Below, in pieces: positions 15,128 through 24,290 of a stretch of 26,752 bases of DNA. This DNA comes from a bacterium. Lineage in GTDB: Bacteria; KSB1; UBA2214. The position numbers and the translations under genes are program-made. The stretch is from contig JAKQKF010000151.1 in assembly GCA_029560815.1 (NCBI GenBank), forward strand, positions 1 to 26,752, given 5' to 3'. Within the stretch, counting starts at the first letter, position 1; every line of letters starts with the position of its first letter. The notes beneath the pieces are model-generated. The model was not told the DNA's origin, searched no databases, and saw only the letters and a list, made by a program, of their open reading frames with translations.

Positions 15128-16360
15128 TTGAAAAAAGTGAACCCGATCCCCGTCACCGCCGGCCTTCTGCTCGCCCTGATTCTGCCGCTTCGCGGCGCCG
15201 CACCGGATTCGGCCGCGCTTGAGCTTCATCGCGAGCTTTTAACCATCGACACCCACTGCGACACCCCTCTGCACATGCTCGATACCACCTGGGACATCGG
15301 CGCCGTTCACAAGGCTGGAGCGCGCGACCGCGGCAAGATCGACCTGGCGCGCATGGAGAACGGCAATCTCGACGCCCTCTTCTTCGCCGCCTTTGTCTCC
15401 CAGCGCGCTCTGACTGAAAAGAACTACCGCAACGCCCGCGCCGCCGCGGAGCGTCTGATCGGACTGACCGAGGCGATGCTGCAAAAATATCCCGACCGGA
15501 TCCGCCTGGCCGCAACTCCGGAGGAGATCCGCCGGAATGCCCGTGACGGGGTGCTCAGCGCCTGCATCGGTATCGAGAACGGATTCGCCCTCGGCCACGA
15601 TCTGGAGGCCCTGGCGGCTTTTCGTGCGAGAGGTGCACGCTACATCACCCTCTGCCACACGAAAGACAATGACATCTGCGACTCGTCCACCGACCCCGGC
15701 AAAGACCTCTGGAACGGGATCAGCCCCTTCGGCCGGGAGGTCATCGCCGGTATGAACCGGCTCGGAATTCTGGTCGATATCTCGCACGCCTCCGATGAGT
15801 CCTTTTATCAGGCCCTGGAGGTATCCAAAGCCCCGATCTTCGCCAGCCACTCCTGCGCACGCGCCCTCTGCAGCCATCCGCGCAACCTCAGCGATGAGAT
15901 GCTGCAGGCCCTCGCCGCCAAAGGGGGGGTGATGCAGCTGTGCATCCTCAGCGAATATGTCAAGAGTATCCCCGGCAACGCCCGGCGCGAAGCCGCCCAG
16001 GATTCCCTCGATGCCCACTATGGGTCGTGGGATGCACTCGCGGATCCGGCCGCGCGCAAGGCCAAGCGCGAAGCCTGGAACGAAGTCGACCGCAAGTATC
16101 CACGGCGGCTCGCCACTGTCGCCGATGTCTGCGACCACATCGACCACGTCGTCAAGCTGGTTGGCATCGACTATATCGGCATCGGCACCGATTTCGACGG
16201 CGGCGGCGGGGTCAACGGCTGCAATGACGTCTCGCAACTGAGCAACATCACCGTCGAACTGCTGCGCCGCGGCTACAGCCGCGAAGATCTGGCCAAAATA
16301 TGGGGGGGCAACTTTTTACGCGTCTTCACCCGCGCCCTGGAGGCTGCTGAACAAGAGTGA
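15128..16360 (+). CDS. Secreted membrane dipeptidase (peptidase M19)
   Basis: 410 residues from a TTG preceded by GAGGA at 5 bases. An ATG four codons upstream (15116) is in frame but has no ribosome site. The TTG start gives a clean signal peptide (MKK, hydrophobic core, RGAAP). The protein hydrolyses dipeptides with two zinc ions. Ligands seen: His43 and Asp45 (DTHCDTP), Glu150 (IENGF), His220 (DISHASD) and His241 (ASHSCARAL). The 21-residue gap between the last two equals that in human DPEP1. GTDFDGG is a further family motif. It is probably periplasmic, salvaging dipeptides, perhaps from cell-wall turnover. The stop overlaps the next gene as TGATG. Confidence 0.92.
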   Translation: MKKVNPIPVTAGLLLALILPLRGAAPDSAALELHRELLTIDTHCDTPLHMLDTTWDIGAVHKAGARDRGKIDLARMENGNLDALFFAAFVSQRALTEKNYRNARAAAERLIGLTEAMLQKYPDRIRLAATPEEIRRNARDGVLSACIGIENGFALGHDLEALAAFRARGARYITLCHTKDNDICDSSTDPGKDLWNGISPFGREVIAGMNRLGILVDISHASDESFYQALEVSKAPIFASHSCARALCSHPRNLSDEMLQALAAKGGVMQLCILSEYVKSIPGNARREAAQDSLDAHYGSWDALADPAARKAKREAWNEVDRKYPRRLATVADVCDHIDHVVKLVGIDYIGIGTDFDGGGGVNGCNDVSQLSNITVELLRRGYSREDLAKIWGGNFLRVFTRALEAAEQE

Positions 16361-17682
16361 TGAAAAAAATCGATCCGAACCTCCTCGCCATCGCTTTTAC
16401 CGAACGTGATCTCTGCACCCGCTGCGGTACCTGCGCAGGCGCCTGTCCGACCGGGGCGATCACCCTGGATGAAAATTTCTTTCCGGTGCTCGATGCCGGG
16501 GCCTGCACCGAGTGCGGCCTCTGCGCCCGGGTCTGCCCCGGCGGCAAGGTCAACTTTCTCGACCTGACCGGGATCACCTTCGGCCACCGTAACCCCTCAA
16601 CCCGCTTCGATGGACACGTCGCAGCCACCTATGTCGGCTACGCCGGCGATGCCAGGCTGCGCCGCGGCGGCGCTGGTGGTGGCGTGATCACCGCCCTGAT
16701 GTGGGACCTGCTGCAGCGCGGCGTCGTCGACGGCTGCATCGTCACCCGCATCAAACCGGACCAGCCCTGGCTCGGCGAGGTCTTCATCGCGCGCACCTAC
16801 GACGAACTGCTCGCCAGCCAGCAGTCCAAATATATCATCATCCCGGTCAACGAGATCCTGGCGGCCGTGCGCACCAGCCCGGGGCGGTACGCTTTCGCCG
16901 GGCTCCCCTGCCAGGTGCACGGCCTGCGCCTGCTCAGCACCGAATCCCCCGCCCTCAGGGAACAGATCCCGATCGTCATCGGCCTCTTTTGCGCCTCCTC
17001 CCTCGAGCCCTATGTCGCCCGCGAGATGCTGGCCTGCCGCGGTATCGAGCCCGAGCAGATCAGCAACTTTGAGTTCCGCGGCGGCTCCTGGCCCGGCAAG
17101 ATCCGCGCTACCCTGCGGGACGGAAGGATCAAGAATCTCCACTATTCGAATTTCAAGGATGGGGCGATCAACTACCTCACCTATCTCTTCAGCCCGCCCC
17201 GCTGCCAGACCTGTATCGACGGCGCCTCCGAGTTCGCCGACATCGCGGTCAGCGATGCCTGGACACGGGACGAGTCCGGCAACTACTGTTTCGAATCCCA
17301 TTCCAAGCTGCTGGCGCGGACGCCGCGCGGCGTAGAGGTGATGAAAGAGGCCATCGCCTCCGGAGCCCTCATCGCCAGCGATGTAACCGCCAACCGGGCC
17401 TACCAGACCCACAAGCTGCACACCCAGAAAAAGGGGCTGAACTCGCCCCTGCGGGTGGGCCGCCTGCACAGAGAGGGCAAGGTCGCCCCGGTCTACGACC
17501 GGCCCGTACCCCAGGCTTCGCGCCGGGAGATCCTGGCCGAACGGATGGAATCGGCCATCATGGCCCTGGGACGCGTCCGTTCGATCCGCCTGCCCCTCTT
17601 CAATTTTCTTACATCGCGCTATGGCATCATCTTTGTAAAAATCAGGCAATGGCGAAAAAGCCGGAAATACCGCCGCAAATAG
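16360..17682 (+). CDS. FrhB/FdhB-type ferredoxin-flavin oxidoreductase
   Basis: 440 residues from the ATG at 16360; a GTG one codon earlier is possible. Two N-terminal 4Fe-4S motifs: Cys19, 22, 25, 29 (CTRCGTCAGACP) and Cys49, 52, 55, 59 (CTECGLCARVCP). Then come the FrhB/FdhB N and C domains, with RRGGAGGGVITAL, the FAGLPCQVHGLR motif around a conserved Cys, LFCASSLEP, and CQTCIDGASEFADIAVSDAW with further cysteines. Relatives move electrons between ferredoxin-type clusters, FAD and a substrate; many act outside F420 metabolism, including next to polysaccharide genes. A strongly basic tail (RQWRKSRKYRRK) ends the protein. Substrate unknown. Start overlaps the dipeptidase stop, and tamA/tamB homologues follow 25 bases later. 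Confidence 0.88.
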   Translation: MKKIDPNLLAIAFTERDLCTRCGTCAGACPTGAITLDENFFPVLDAGACTECGLCARVCPGGKVNFLDLTGITFGHRNPSTRFDGHVAATYVGYAGDARLRRGGAGGGVITALMWDLLQRGVVDGCIVTRIKPDQPWLGEVFIARTYDELLASQQSKYIIIPVNEILAAVRTSPGRYAFAGLPCQVHGLRLLSTESPALREQIPIVIGLFCASSLEPYVAREMLACRGIEPEQISNFEFRGGSWPGKIRATLRDGRIKNLHYSNFKDGAINYLTYLFSPPRCQTCIDGASEFADIAVSDAWTRDESGNYCFESHSKLLARTPRGVEVMKEAIASGALIASDVTANRAYQTHKLHTQKKGLNSPLRVGRLHREGKVAPVYDRPVPQASRREILAERMESAIMALGRVRSIRLPLFNFLTSRYGIIFVKIRQWRKSRKYRRK

Positions 17683-17707
17683 CGGTCCGTGACCGGGGAG
17701 ACCAGCC

Positions 17708-19573
17708 GTGAAATCCGCCCACCGCATATTCCCCATCCTCCTCCGCCTGCCACTTCCGGTGGTCATCTGGATATCGCTCCTTGCTGTCCCTGCGCCTCCC
17801 GCGGCCGGCCAGACCGGACAGGAAGAGGGGCTGCCCCTCAAGGAACTCCGCTTCGAGGGCAACGCCCACTTTTCGGACGACGAGCTGCGCGAGCAGCTCT
17901 TCCTGGTCGCACGCACCGGCCTGGCCCGCCTGCAGTTCTGGCGCAAGGGCCCGCTCTATCACGAAAGCATGATGCAGCGGGACCTGCGCGGCCTGCTCCG
18001 TTTCTATCAGCGCGAGGGATTCATCCATGTCCGCATCGAGGCCGGAAGTGAGCTCAAATCACCCTCCGCCGTGCGCCTGACCTACCACATCAGCGAGGGG
18101 ACGCGGGTCGCCATCGCCTCCGCAAAGGTCATGCTGGCCGACTCGAGCCGGGCGGTGGCGGAAGTTTGGGAGAAGGCCAGGGTGAAGATGATCACCCAGA
18201 GCGGGGCGGGATACAGCGACGCGGCCGTCCAGAGCGACCTGCAGAGCCTCAACACCCTCTTTGCCAATCAGGGCTACGCCTACGTCGAGACGCGGGTACA
18301 GCCCCGCCTCGAGGATGAGGACCGCAGCGTCCACCTCCTCTATGAAGTGACCCCCGGCCCCAGATGCCTCTTCGGTGCGGTCACCGTCCGTGGGGACAGC
18401 ATCATCGGCCTGAACACCATCAAAAAACAGCTCGCCCTCCGCCCCGGCCAGCCTTACAGCCAGAAAAACCTCGAAAAGAGCCAGCGGCAGGTCTATCAAC
18501 TCGGCGTCTTCCAGTATGTCACCGTCAAGGCGATACTGGATTCCCTGCAAAATCCGCTTCTCCCCGTCACCGTTCAGGTCAAGGCCGCACCTCCCTGGAC
18601 GATCAAGACCGGCGCCGGCTACGGCATGGAAGACCAGCTGCGCCTCTCTCTCGACATCCGCAAACGGACCTTTCTGGGCGGCGCCCGCCGGCTGGATCTC
18701 TATTTCAAGCACAGCCACCTCGAGCCTTATTCGATAGATCTCAAGATCACCCAGTTCGGTTTTCCGGGGCCCCAGACCAGTCTGCTCTTCAACCCCTTCT
18801 TTCTGCGCCAGCAGGAACCGGGCTTCACCGTCGACCGCACAGGCGTGAATATCGCCCATCAGCAGCGCTTCGCCACCTATACGGACGGGTCGCTGCGCTA
18901 TACGCTTGAGCAGGACTATCTGAAGGTGAGCGCTCTGACCCGGGAACAGACCCTCGACAGCAGCCGCATCGCCCTCTATCACAAGTCCTATGTCACCCTC
19001 GCCATGGCCCGGGACAACTCCCTGCCCCTCTTTTATCCGCGCAAGGGGCTATATACCGCCGCCACCATCACCTGGGCCGGGGTCGGTTTCAGGAGCGATT
19101 TCCATTTCCTCAGGCTGCTCGGCGAGGTGCGGCACTATCAGCGTCTGGGGCGCACCAGCGTACTGGCGACCCGGCTTAAAGCCGGTTCACTGCGCCGCCT
19201 GGGGCCGGACCGCTTCACCCCGCTCGAGGAGCGCTTCTACGCCGGCGGCGCCTCTTCAGTGCGCGGTTATGCCCATAGCGAAATCGGCCCTAAAAACAGC
19301 GCCGGCAATCCCATCGGCGGCAACAGTCTGCTCGAACTGGGGGCTGAAATCCGCCGCGAGCTGGCCGGCCCCATCTCCGGCGCCCTCTTTTTCGATGCGG
19401 GCAACGTCTGGCAGAGGCTGCACGGCCACACGCTCGGAGATCTCCATACAGCGGCCGGTGCCGGCCTGCGCTATCGTACGCCCATCGGACCGATCCGCCT
19501 CGATTTGGGTTGGCCGCTCGGGCGCGGCGATAACGGCGTACAGGTCCATCTGAGCGTTGGTCAGGCCTTCTAG
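17708..19573 (+). CDS. Omp85-family outer-membrane protein, TamA-like
   Basis: 621 residues from a GTG with GGGGAG 8 bases upstream. A signal peptide ends near AAGQ at about residue 36. About three POTRA domains follow (residues roughly 38-125, 126-215 and 216-295), then a beta-barrel with the Omp85 VRGY motif (SSVRGYAHSEIGP) and a GGNSLLELGAEIRREL strand, ending in a terminal Phe as outer-membrane barrels do. BamA has five POTRAs and E. coli TamA three; this count and the adjacent tamB, 9 bases downstream, favour a TamA-type role: outer-membrane assembly or lipid traffic with TamB. A divergent BamA cannot be fully excluded. Confidence 0.9.
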   Translation: MKSAHRIFPILLRLPLPVVIWISLLAVPAPPAAGQTGQEEGLPLKELRFEGNAHFSDDELREQLFLVARTGLARLQFWRKGPLYHESMMQRDLRGLLRFYQREGFIHVRIEAGSELKSPSAVRLTYHISEGTRVAIASAKVMLADSSRAVAEVWEKARVKMITQSGAGYSDAAVQSDLQSLNTLFANQGYAYVETRVQPRLEDEDRSVHLLYEVTPGPRCLFGAVTVRGDSIIGLNTIKKQLALRPGQPYSQKNLEKSQRQVYQLGVFQYVTVKAILDSLQNPLLPVTVQVKAAPPWTIKTGAGYGMEDQLRLSLDIRKRTFLGGARRLDLYFKHSHLEPYSIDLKITQFGFPGPQTSLLFNPFFLRQQEPGFTVDRTGVNIAHQQRFATYTDGSLRYTLEQDYLKVSALTREQTLDSSRIALYHKSYVTLAMARDNSLPLFYPRKGLYTAATITWAGVGFRSDFHFLRLLGEVRHYQRLGRTSVLATRLKAGSLRRLGPDRFTPLEERFYAGGASSVRGYAHSEIGPKNSAGNPIGGNSLLELGAEIRRELAGPISGALFFDAGNVWQRLHGHTLGDLHTAAGAGLRYRTPIGPIRLDLGWPLGRGDNGVQVHLSVGQAF

Positions 19574-19582
19574 AGGGTAATC

Positions 19583-22500
19583 ATGCGCAGATTCTTTAAA
19601 ATATTCACGATCCTGCTCATCCTGACCGTGACTGCCGGCCTCGTCACCCTCGGCATCCTCTACCAGCGCGGCGATCTCCATCGCCGCGCGCAGAAAGCCT
19701 TCACCAGGATCGTCGCCGGACAGCTCGATGCCCAAATCGAGGTCGGCCGCCTCAGCGGCTCCCTTGTGCAAACTCTGCAGATCGAGGAGCTGCGCCTCTT
19801 CAGGTCGGCCGATACCCTCCTGCAGGTCGATACCCTGCGCTGCCGCTGGCGGCCTCTCAGCCTGCTCTGGGGGCGTCTCACCCTGAACCGGATCGAGCTG
19901 AGCGGCGCGCGGATCGCCCTGCGGCAAACCGGCGGCCAGGGCTGGAACTACGAACACTATTTCAAGCCATCGGGCGAGCCCGCCGGCCAAAAGTGGACCC
20001 TGCTCTTCAAATCCATCCGCTTGCGCAATGCCGCTTTACTGGTGCAGCCCGCGGGCGGCAGCGCCGCGCCGGAGGTCCTCCGTATTCCACTCCTCGCCGC
20101 CAGCGCTCGTATCTCGCCGTCGGGGTGGCGGATCAGCCTGGCTGAGGGGCAGGCTGATCTGCTTTCCTCGGGATTGACCATCACCCGGCTGCAGGCCAGA
20201 GCTGCGGGCAACGACCGCACTCTGCTGATCGATCCCCTGCACCTTGAAACCTTCTCCTCCAGGCTTGAGGGCCGCCTCGAAGCCGGTCTCGGCCGGAGCG
20301 ATCCCTTCGCCATGACGCTCCGCTGTGATTCCCTCGCCGCCGCCGATCTCGCCCCCCTGATCCATTGGCGTCCCCCCTTCGCCAGGCTGGGCGTCGGGCT
20401 GAGCGCCTCCGGCCGTCGCGACTCCATCGCCGTCGATCTGCTCGCCGGCGCACCCGAGGGCAGCGCTGAACTGCACGCATGGCTCAAACCGGCGGGATCG
20501 GCCGCAGGGCGGCTGACGCTGGAGGGGCTGCAGACCGCCTTCCTCATCGGGGAGCCGGGAGTAGTTGACGCCGCCGTCGATTTCTCGGGGACCGGTTTCA
20601 CGGCCGCGGCAAGGCAGTGGCAGATGCAGGGATGGCTGCATCACACTCTCATGGACACCCTGGGCCTTGCCAGCACGGATTTTACCGCGCGCCTCGACCA
20701 TAAAACCCTCTCCCTGCAGGCCGATGCGCCCGGGGAGAAGAGCCGGATTCACGCCACCGGCCGGCTGCAGCTGGAACCGGATCCGCTCTACGATCTGCAG
20801 TTCGCCGCCGCAGGGGTAGACCTGGCCCGCCTCCTCGACCGGCCCGGCCTGGCGAGCGACCTCAATCTCGATCTCCATCTGGAAGGCCGGGGCATGACCC
20901 GCGCCGGCGCCCGCGCATCAGCCCGGCTCCGGGGCCATCCCTCCATCATCGCCGGCATTGCCATCGATACCCTCTATGCCGCCGGCCGGCTTGACTTCGC
21001 CGGCATCGATCTCGATACCCTGCAGCTGGCCGCCCCCGGCCTGAATGCAGCCGGCCGGGGCAGCTGGCGCGCCTCGGGCCCCCTCACCGCCGGCCTGACC
21101 CTTTCCCTCAAGGAGCACCGCAGCCTGACGCAGTGGCTCGATGCCGATTCGATGCGCCTCAACGGCACCGTGGAGGCCGCCCTCTCCGGAGCGGCCGATT
21201 CTCTCGTCATCAGCGCCACCGCCCGTCTCGGTGAAAGCGCCTATGAAGCCTTCCATTCCAGGGAGATCAATGCCGGCCTTAACGCGCTCTGGCAGGGCAG
21301 CCCCCGGGCCGAACTCCGGCTCTCCGCATCCTCCCTCAGCAATGGCGCGGCAGCCCTGGCCGATTCCCTCTTCCTCCACGGCCGCTATCAGGAAGGACTC
21401 TACACCGCGGAGAGCGCCGTGACCTTTTCAGACAGCCTCAGCGCCCGCATCGCCTTCGAGGCCGGCAGGCAGGAGTCGCTCTGGCAGCTCCTCCTCCCCG
21501 GTCTGGAACTCAAGGAAGGCGGCGGCATCTGGAGCCTGGATGGCGCCATCCCGCGGCTCACCTTCGGCGAGGATTCGCTGGCCCTCTCCGGACTGGCCCT
21601 CCGCCGCGGTGATCAGCGCATTGAACTCGGCGGCACCCTGGACCTCACCGACAGCCTCACTTTCCATCTCAACCTCGAAAACATAGAGCTGCAGCAGTGG
21701 AGGCGTTTCATACCCGGCGCGCCCGCCCTTGACGGCACCCTGAGCGCGCACGCCGCCCTGACCGGCATCGCCGCCCGCCCCCGCATCGTCACCACCATCC
21801 GGGCTGAAGAGCTCGAGGTGGCCGGACTGCCCCTGGCCACCCTCCAATTCAGCAGCCTGCTCGAGGACTCGCTGCTGATCTGGGATGGAACTCTGACCCA
21901 GAGCGCCAGCAATACCCTGCTCTTCAGCGGCCTCCTCCCTCTGCGTCTGCGCTGGCCCCTGCCCCGGACCCTGATCGCCGACACGGATTCCATCGATATC
22001 GCGGTCAGAACGCGGGAACTTCAGGCCGGAATCCTCTCCGCCTTTCTCCCCAGCCTCGATCTGCGCGGCACCCTGAGCGGCGATCTCGTCCTCACCAACA
22101 CCTGGAAGGAACCCCTGCCCGGCGGCTATCTGGAACTGCGCAAGGGATCCTTCATCGCCCCCTATCTCGGCAAACCCTACCAGCCCATCGAGGCCCGCAT
22201 TGACCTGGAGCCCTCCAGAGTGGTGCTGAGCCGGCTGAGTGCCGCCGGCGGTGAGGGCCGGCTGCAGGGCGATGGCTTCTGGCGGTTCGAGCTGGATGAG
22301 ACCGGCCCGGCCTTCAAGGAACTCTATCTGCGCCTGAAAAGCAGCCGCTTCACCGCCGCCGATGGCCCCGAAATAACCCTCGTCCTCGATGGTACGGTGG
22401 AACTCTCCGGCCTGCTGGAAGAGCCCAAATTGAACGGTGCCCTGCGCATCGAACGGGCCCGCTTCGATCTGCCCGCTTTGACCGAAACCCCCTCCACCCT

Positions 22501-23371
22501 GATGCAGGCGGACCTCCCCCTGCTCATGGTCACCCGCGGCGATACCACCAGCCAGAGTTATGACCGCAAGATCCTCCAGCCGGAATGGCTGCCCTTCGTC
22601 GAACGTCTGCGCGGCTCAGTCCGGCTCGAAATCCCGCGCAACACGTGGCTGCGCAGCCCGGAATTGAACATCGAGATCTCCGGCAACCTCGATCTGGCCA
22701 AGGAGGGAGATCATTTTGGCCTCTTCGGCTCGATCGAAATCGTCCGCGGCAACTATGACCTCTTCAGCCGCCGCTTCGATATCAAGGAGGGCCGCCTCAC
22801 ATTCGCCGGCGGCGACAATCTGCCCGAAATGAACCTCCAGGCGGACCACATCTTCCGTTCCCAGGACAAGGCCAAGCACACCCTCAGCCTCACCGCCACG
22901 GGCGAACTGCGCAAGCCGCTCCTCAGCTTCACCCTCGACGACCAGCCCATCGCCGAGAACGATGCCGTCTCCTATCTCGCCTTCGGCCGCAGCTTTGCCG
23001 ACCTGACCCACGGCGAAAGAAACAACCTGGTCGCCTCACAGCTGCAGCTGAGCGGAGATACCTTCAGGCAGATACTGACCGGTCAGATCGCCGGGGAGGT
23101 GACCCGCTCCCTGCAGCAGACCCTGGACCTGGATGTGATCGAATTCAGGGGAGACCAAAACTGGCGGCAATCGACGGTCGTCGTCGGCAAATATCTGACC
23201 AACGATCTCTTCATCAGCTACGAACGCCAGCTCAACCTCAAGCGCACCGGCGAGGTGGCGCCCGAACAGGTGACCCTGGAATACGAGATCATCCGCTCGC
23301 TCTTTCTCCAGGCTACGCGCGGAGATGAAAACAGTACGGGGTTTGATCTGATCTTCAAGTGGGAAAAATAG
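19583..23371 (+). CDS. tamB: TamB-family translocation and assembly module protein
   Basis: 1262 residues, matching the roughly 1260 of E. coli TamB. One N-terminal membrane helix (about residues 7-27) anchors it in the inner membrane. Then comes a long run of repeated amphipathic beta strands with recurring L-x-L-x and G-x-L patterns, the taco-shaped groove of AsmA-like proteins. The conserved TamB (DUF490) C-terminal domain occupies roughly the last 350 residues, including LRGSVRLEIPRNTWLRSPELN, GNYDLFSRRFDIKEG, and the closing strand GFDLIFKWEK that would contact the barrel partner. AGAGGG lies 5 bases before the ATG. Role by family: bridging inner and outer membranes for lipid transport and outer-membrane protein insertion. 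Confidence 0.93.
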   Translation: MRRFFKIFTILLILTVTAGLVTLGILYQRGDLHRRAQKAFTRIVAGQLDAQIEVGRLSGSLVQTLQIEELRLFRSADTLLQVDTLRCRWRPLSLLWGRLTLNRIELSGARIALRQTGGQGWNYEHYFKPSGEPAGQKWTLLFKSIRLRNAALLVQPAGGSAAPEVLRIPLLAASARISPSGWRISLAEGQADLLSSGLTITRLQARAAGNDRTLLIDPLHLETFSSRLEGRLEAGLGRSDPFAMTLRCDSLAAADLAPLIHWRPPFARLGVGLSASGRRDSIAVDLLAGAPEGSAELHAWLKPAGSAAGRLTLEGLQTAFLIGEPGVVDAAVDFSGTGFTAAARQWQMQGWLHHTLMDTLGLASTDFTARLDHKTLSLQADAPGEKSRIHATGRLQLEPDPLYDLQFAAAGVDLARLLDRPGLASDLNLDLHLEGRGMTRAGARASARLRGHPSIIAGIAIDTLYAAGRLDFAGIDLDTLQLAAPGLNAAGRGSWRASGPLTAGLTLSLKEHRSLTQWLDADSMRLNGTVEAALSGAADSLVISATARLGESAYEAFHSREINAGLNALWQGSPRAELRLSASSLSNGAAALADSLFLHGRYQEGLYTAESAVTFSDSLSARIAFEAGRQESLWQLLLPGLELKEGGGIWSLDGAIPRLTFGEDSLALSGLALRRGDQRIELGGTLDLTDSLTFHLNLENIELQQWRRFIPGAPALDGTLSAHAALTGIAARPRIVTTIRAEELEVAGLPLATLQFSSLLEDSLLIWDGTLTQSASNTLLFSGLLPLRLRWPLPRTLIADTDSIDIAVRTRELQAGILSAFLPSLDLRGTLSGDLVLTNTWKEPLPGGYLELRKGSFIAPYLGKPYQPIEARIDLEPSRVVLSRLSAAGGEGRLQGDGFWRFELDETGPAFKELYLRLKSSRFTAADGPEITLVLDGTVELSGLLEEPKLNGALRIERARFDLPALTETPSTLMQADLPLLMVTRGDTTSQSYDRKILQPEWLPFVERLRGSVRLEIPRNTWLRSPELNIEISGNLDLAKEGDHFGLFGSIEIVRGNYDLFSRRFDIKEGRLTFAGGDNLPEMNLQADHIFRSQDKAKHTLSLTATGELRKPLLSFTLDDQPIAENDAVSYLAFGRSFADLTHGERNNLVASQLQLSGDTFRQILTGQIAGEVTRSLQQTLDLDVIEFRGDQNWRQSTVVVGKYLTNDLFISYERQLNLKRTGEVAPEQVTLEYEIIRSLFLQATRGDENSTGFDLIFKWEK

Positions 23372-23388
23372 GGGGAAAAGAGGGGGAG

Positions 23389-23431
23389 GCTTGCAGCTGG
23401 AGAGCGCCGGGGCTGCAGGCGGATATTTTTT
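23389..23431 (+). terminator. intrinsic terminator after tamB
   Basis: GCTTGCAGC (23389-23397) pairs with GCTGCAGGC (23412-23420), with one G-U pair, followed by ATATTTTTT. The T run overlaps the stop codon of the convergent minus-strand gene. Confidence 0.65.
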
Positions 23432-24257
23432 AACCGGCTTCGGGCAGGAAGAGGGCCATCTGCAGCTTGACCGGGATGGCCCGATAGATCGCCTTGGCAT
23501 CCTCGCGGGAAACCACTACTTCAATCCACAGCTTATGCTCGGGCAGACGCTTGCGCTTCAGATTCCGGATCGTCGTCCGGGCCTCTGCAAAAATCCTCTC
23601 CATATCAAAAGCGAATTTTTTCTTGAACTCGCTGCTGCTGCTCGGCGGCTGCTCCTGCTCGATGCGCACGGTGAGATTGCGGTTGAACTGCATCGTGAAA
23701 TGGACATCGTTGTTCTCGATCGGGATCTCCTGACCGGCCATCGCTTCAGCCTCGATGGTATCCTTGGGGGCGTCCATGATGCGGATAGGAGCCTTGGGAA
23801 TGGTGGCCGATTCATTGAGGAGCTGGAAAGGGGGATAGAGCCAGGTATGGAGTGAATCGAGCCGGGCGACATGGGGGATGGCCTGGCTCATCCGGAAGGA
23901 GCTGATCCGGCACTTGCGCACGGGCACCCCCTTGATGAGGAGATTGACCAGGCTGTCGCGCAGATTGATGGCGAGCATGACCGAATCCTTCTTGGCCAGA
24001 TCGAGGAGGAGGTTGGCATAGGTCTCCTCGAGCCGCAGGGCATCCATCTGTTCCGCCATTTCGCGTGTGGGCGCAGCCCCGCCAGGGCCTCCCGCAGCTG
24101 CGCGAATGTTCCGCATCCGCAGGGAGGTGGAATCGACCACTTTTTGCACCGGCAGGATCACCAGCGGCACGGCGACGATGAGCACCGGCAGCAAAAAGGC
24201 GAAGATGAAGATCAGCTGTGCGCCCAGGCGATTTTTAAAAAACGGCAGCAGATTCAA
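23430..24257 (-). CDS. Unrecognised membrane-anchored protein
   Basis: 275 residues from a TTG (MNLLPFFKNR), with a GAGAG about 9 bases upstream. A single strong membrane helix lies at about residues 13-36; the rest is probably periplasmic. The first part is helical (EMAEQMDALRLEETYANLLLDLA), followed by a mixed region with an HFTMQFNRNLTVRIEQEQ strand, a run of serines, and a basic C-terminal segment (RTTIRNLKRKRLPEHKLW) ending in hydrophobic strands. I recognise no family. It follows the L,D-transpeptidase gene by 33 bases on the same strand, so I infer a cell-envelope role. Confidence 0.72.
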   Translation of the reverse strand: MNLLPFFKNRLGAQLIFIFAFLLPVLIVAVPLVILPVQKVVDSTSLRMRNIRAAAGGPGGAAPTREMAEQMDALRLEETYANLLLDLAKKDSVMLAINLRDSLVNLLIKGVPVRKCRISSFRMSQAIPHVARLDSLHTWLYPPFQLLNESATIPKAPIRIMDAPKDTIEAEAMAGQEIPIENNDVHFTMQFNRNLTVRIEQEQPPSSSSEFKKKFAFDMERIFAEARTTIRNLKRKRLPEHKLWIEVVVSREDAKAIYRAIPVKLQMALFLPEAG

Positions 24258-24290
24258 GGCTGAACTCTCTGAAAAGGGACAGACAGTGCG

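Noticed and set aside
16360..17682. Naming the FrhB-type gene as an F420-reducing hydrogenase subunit
   Set aside because: No hydrogenase large or small subunit or F420 gene is nearby, and this family has many other roles.
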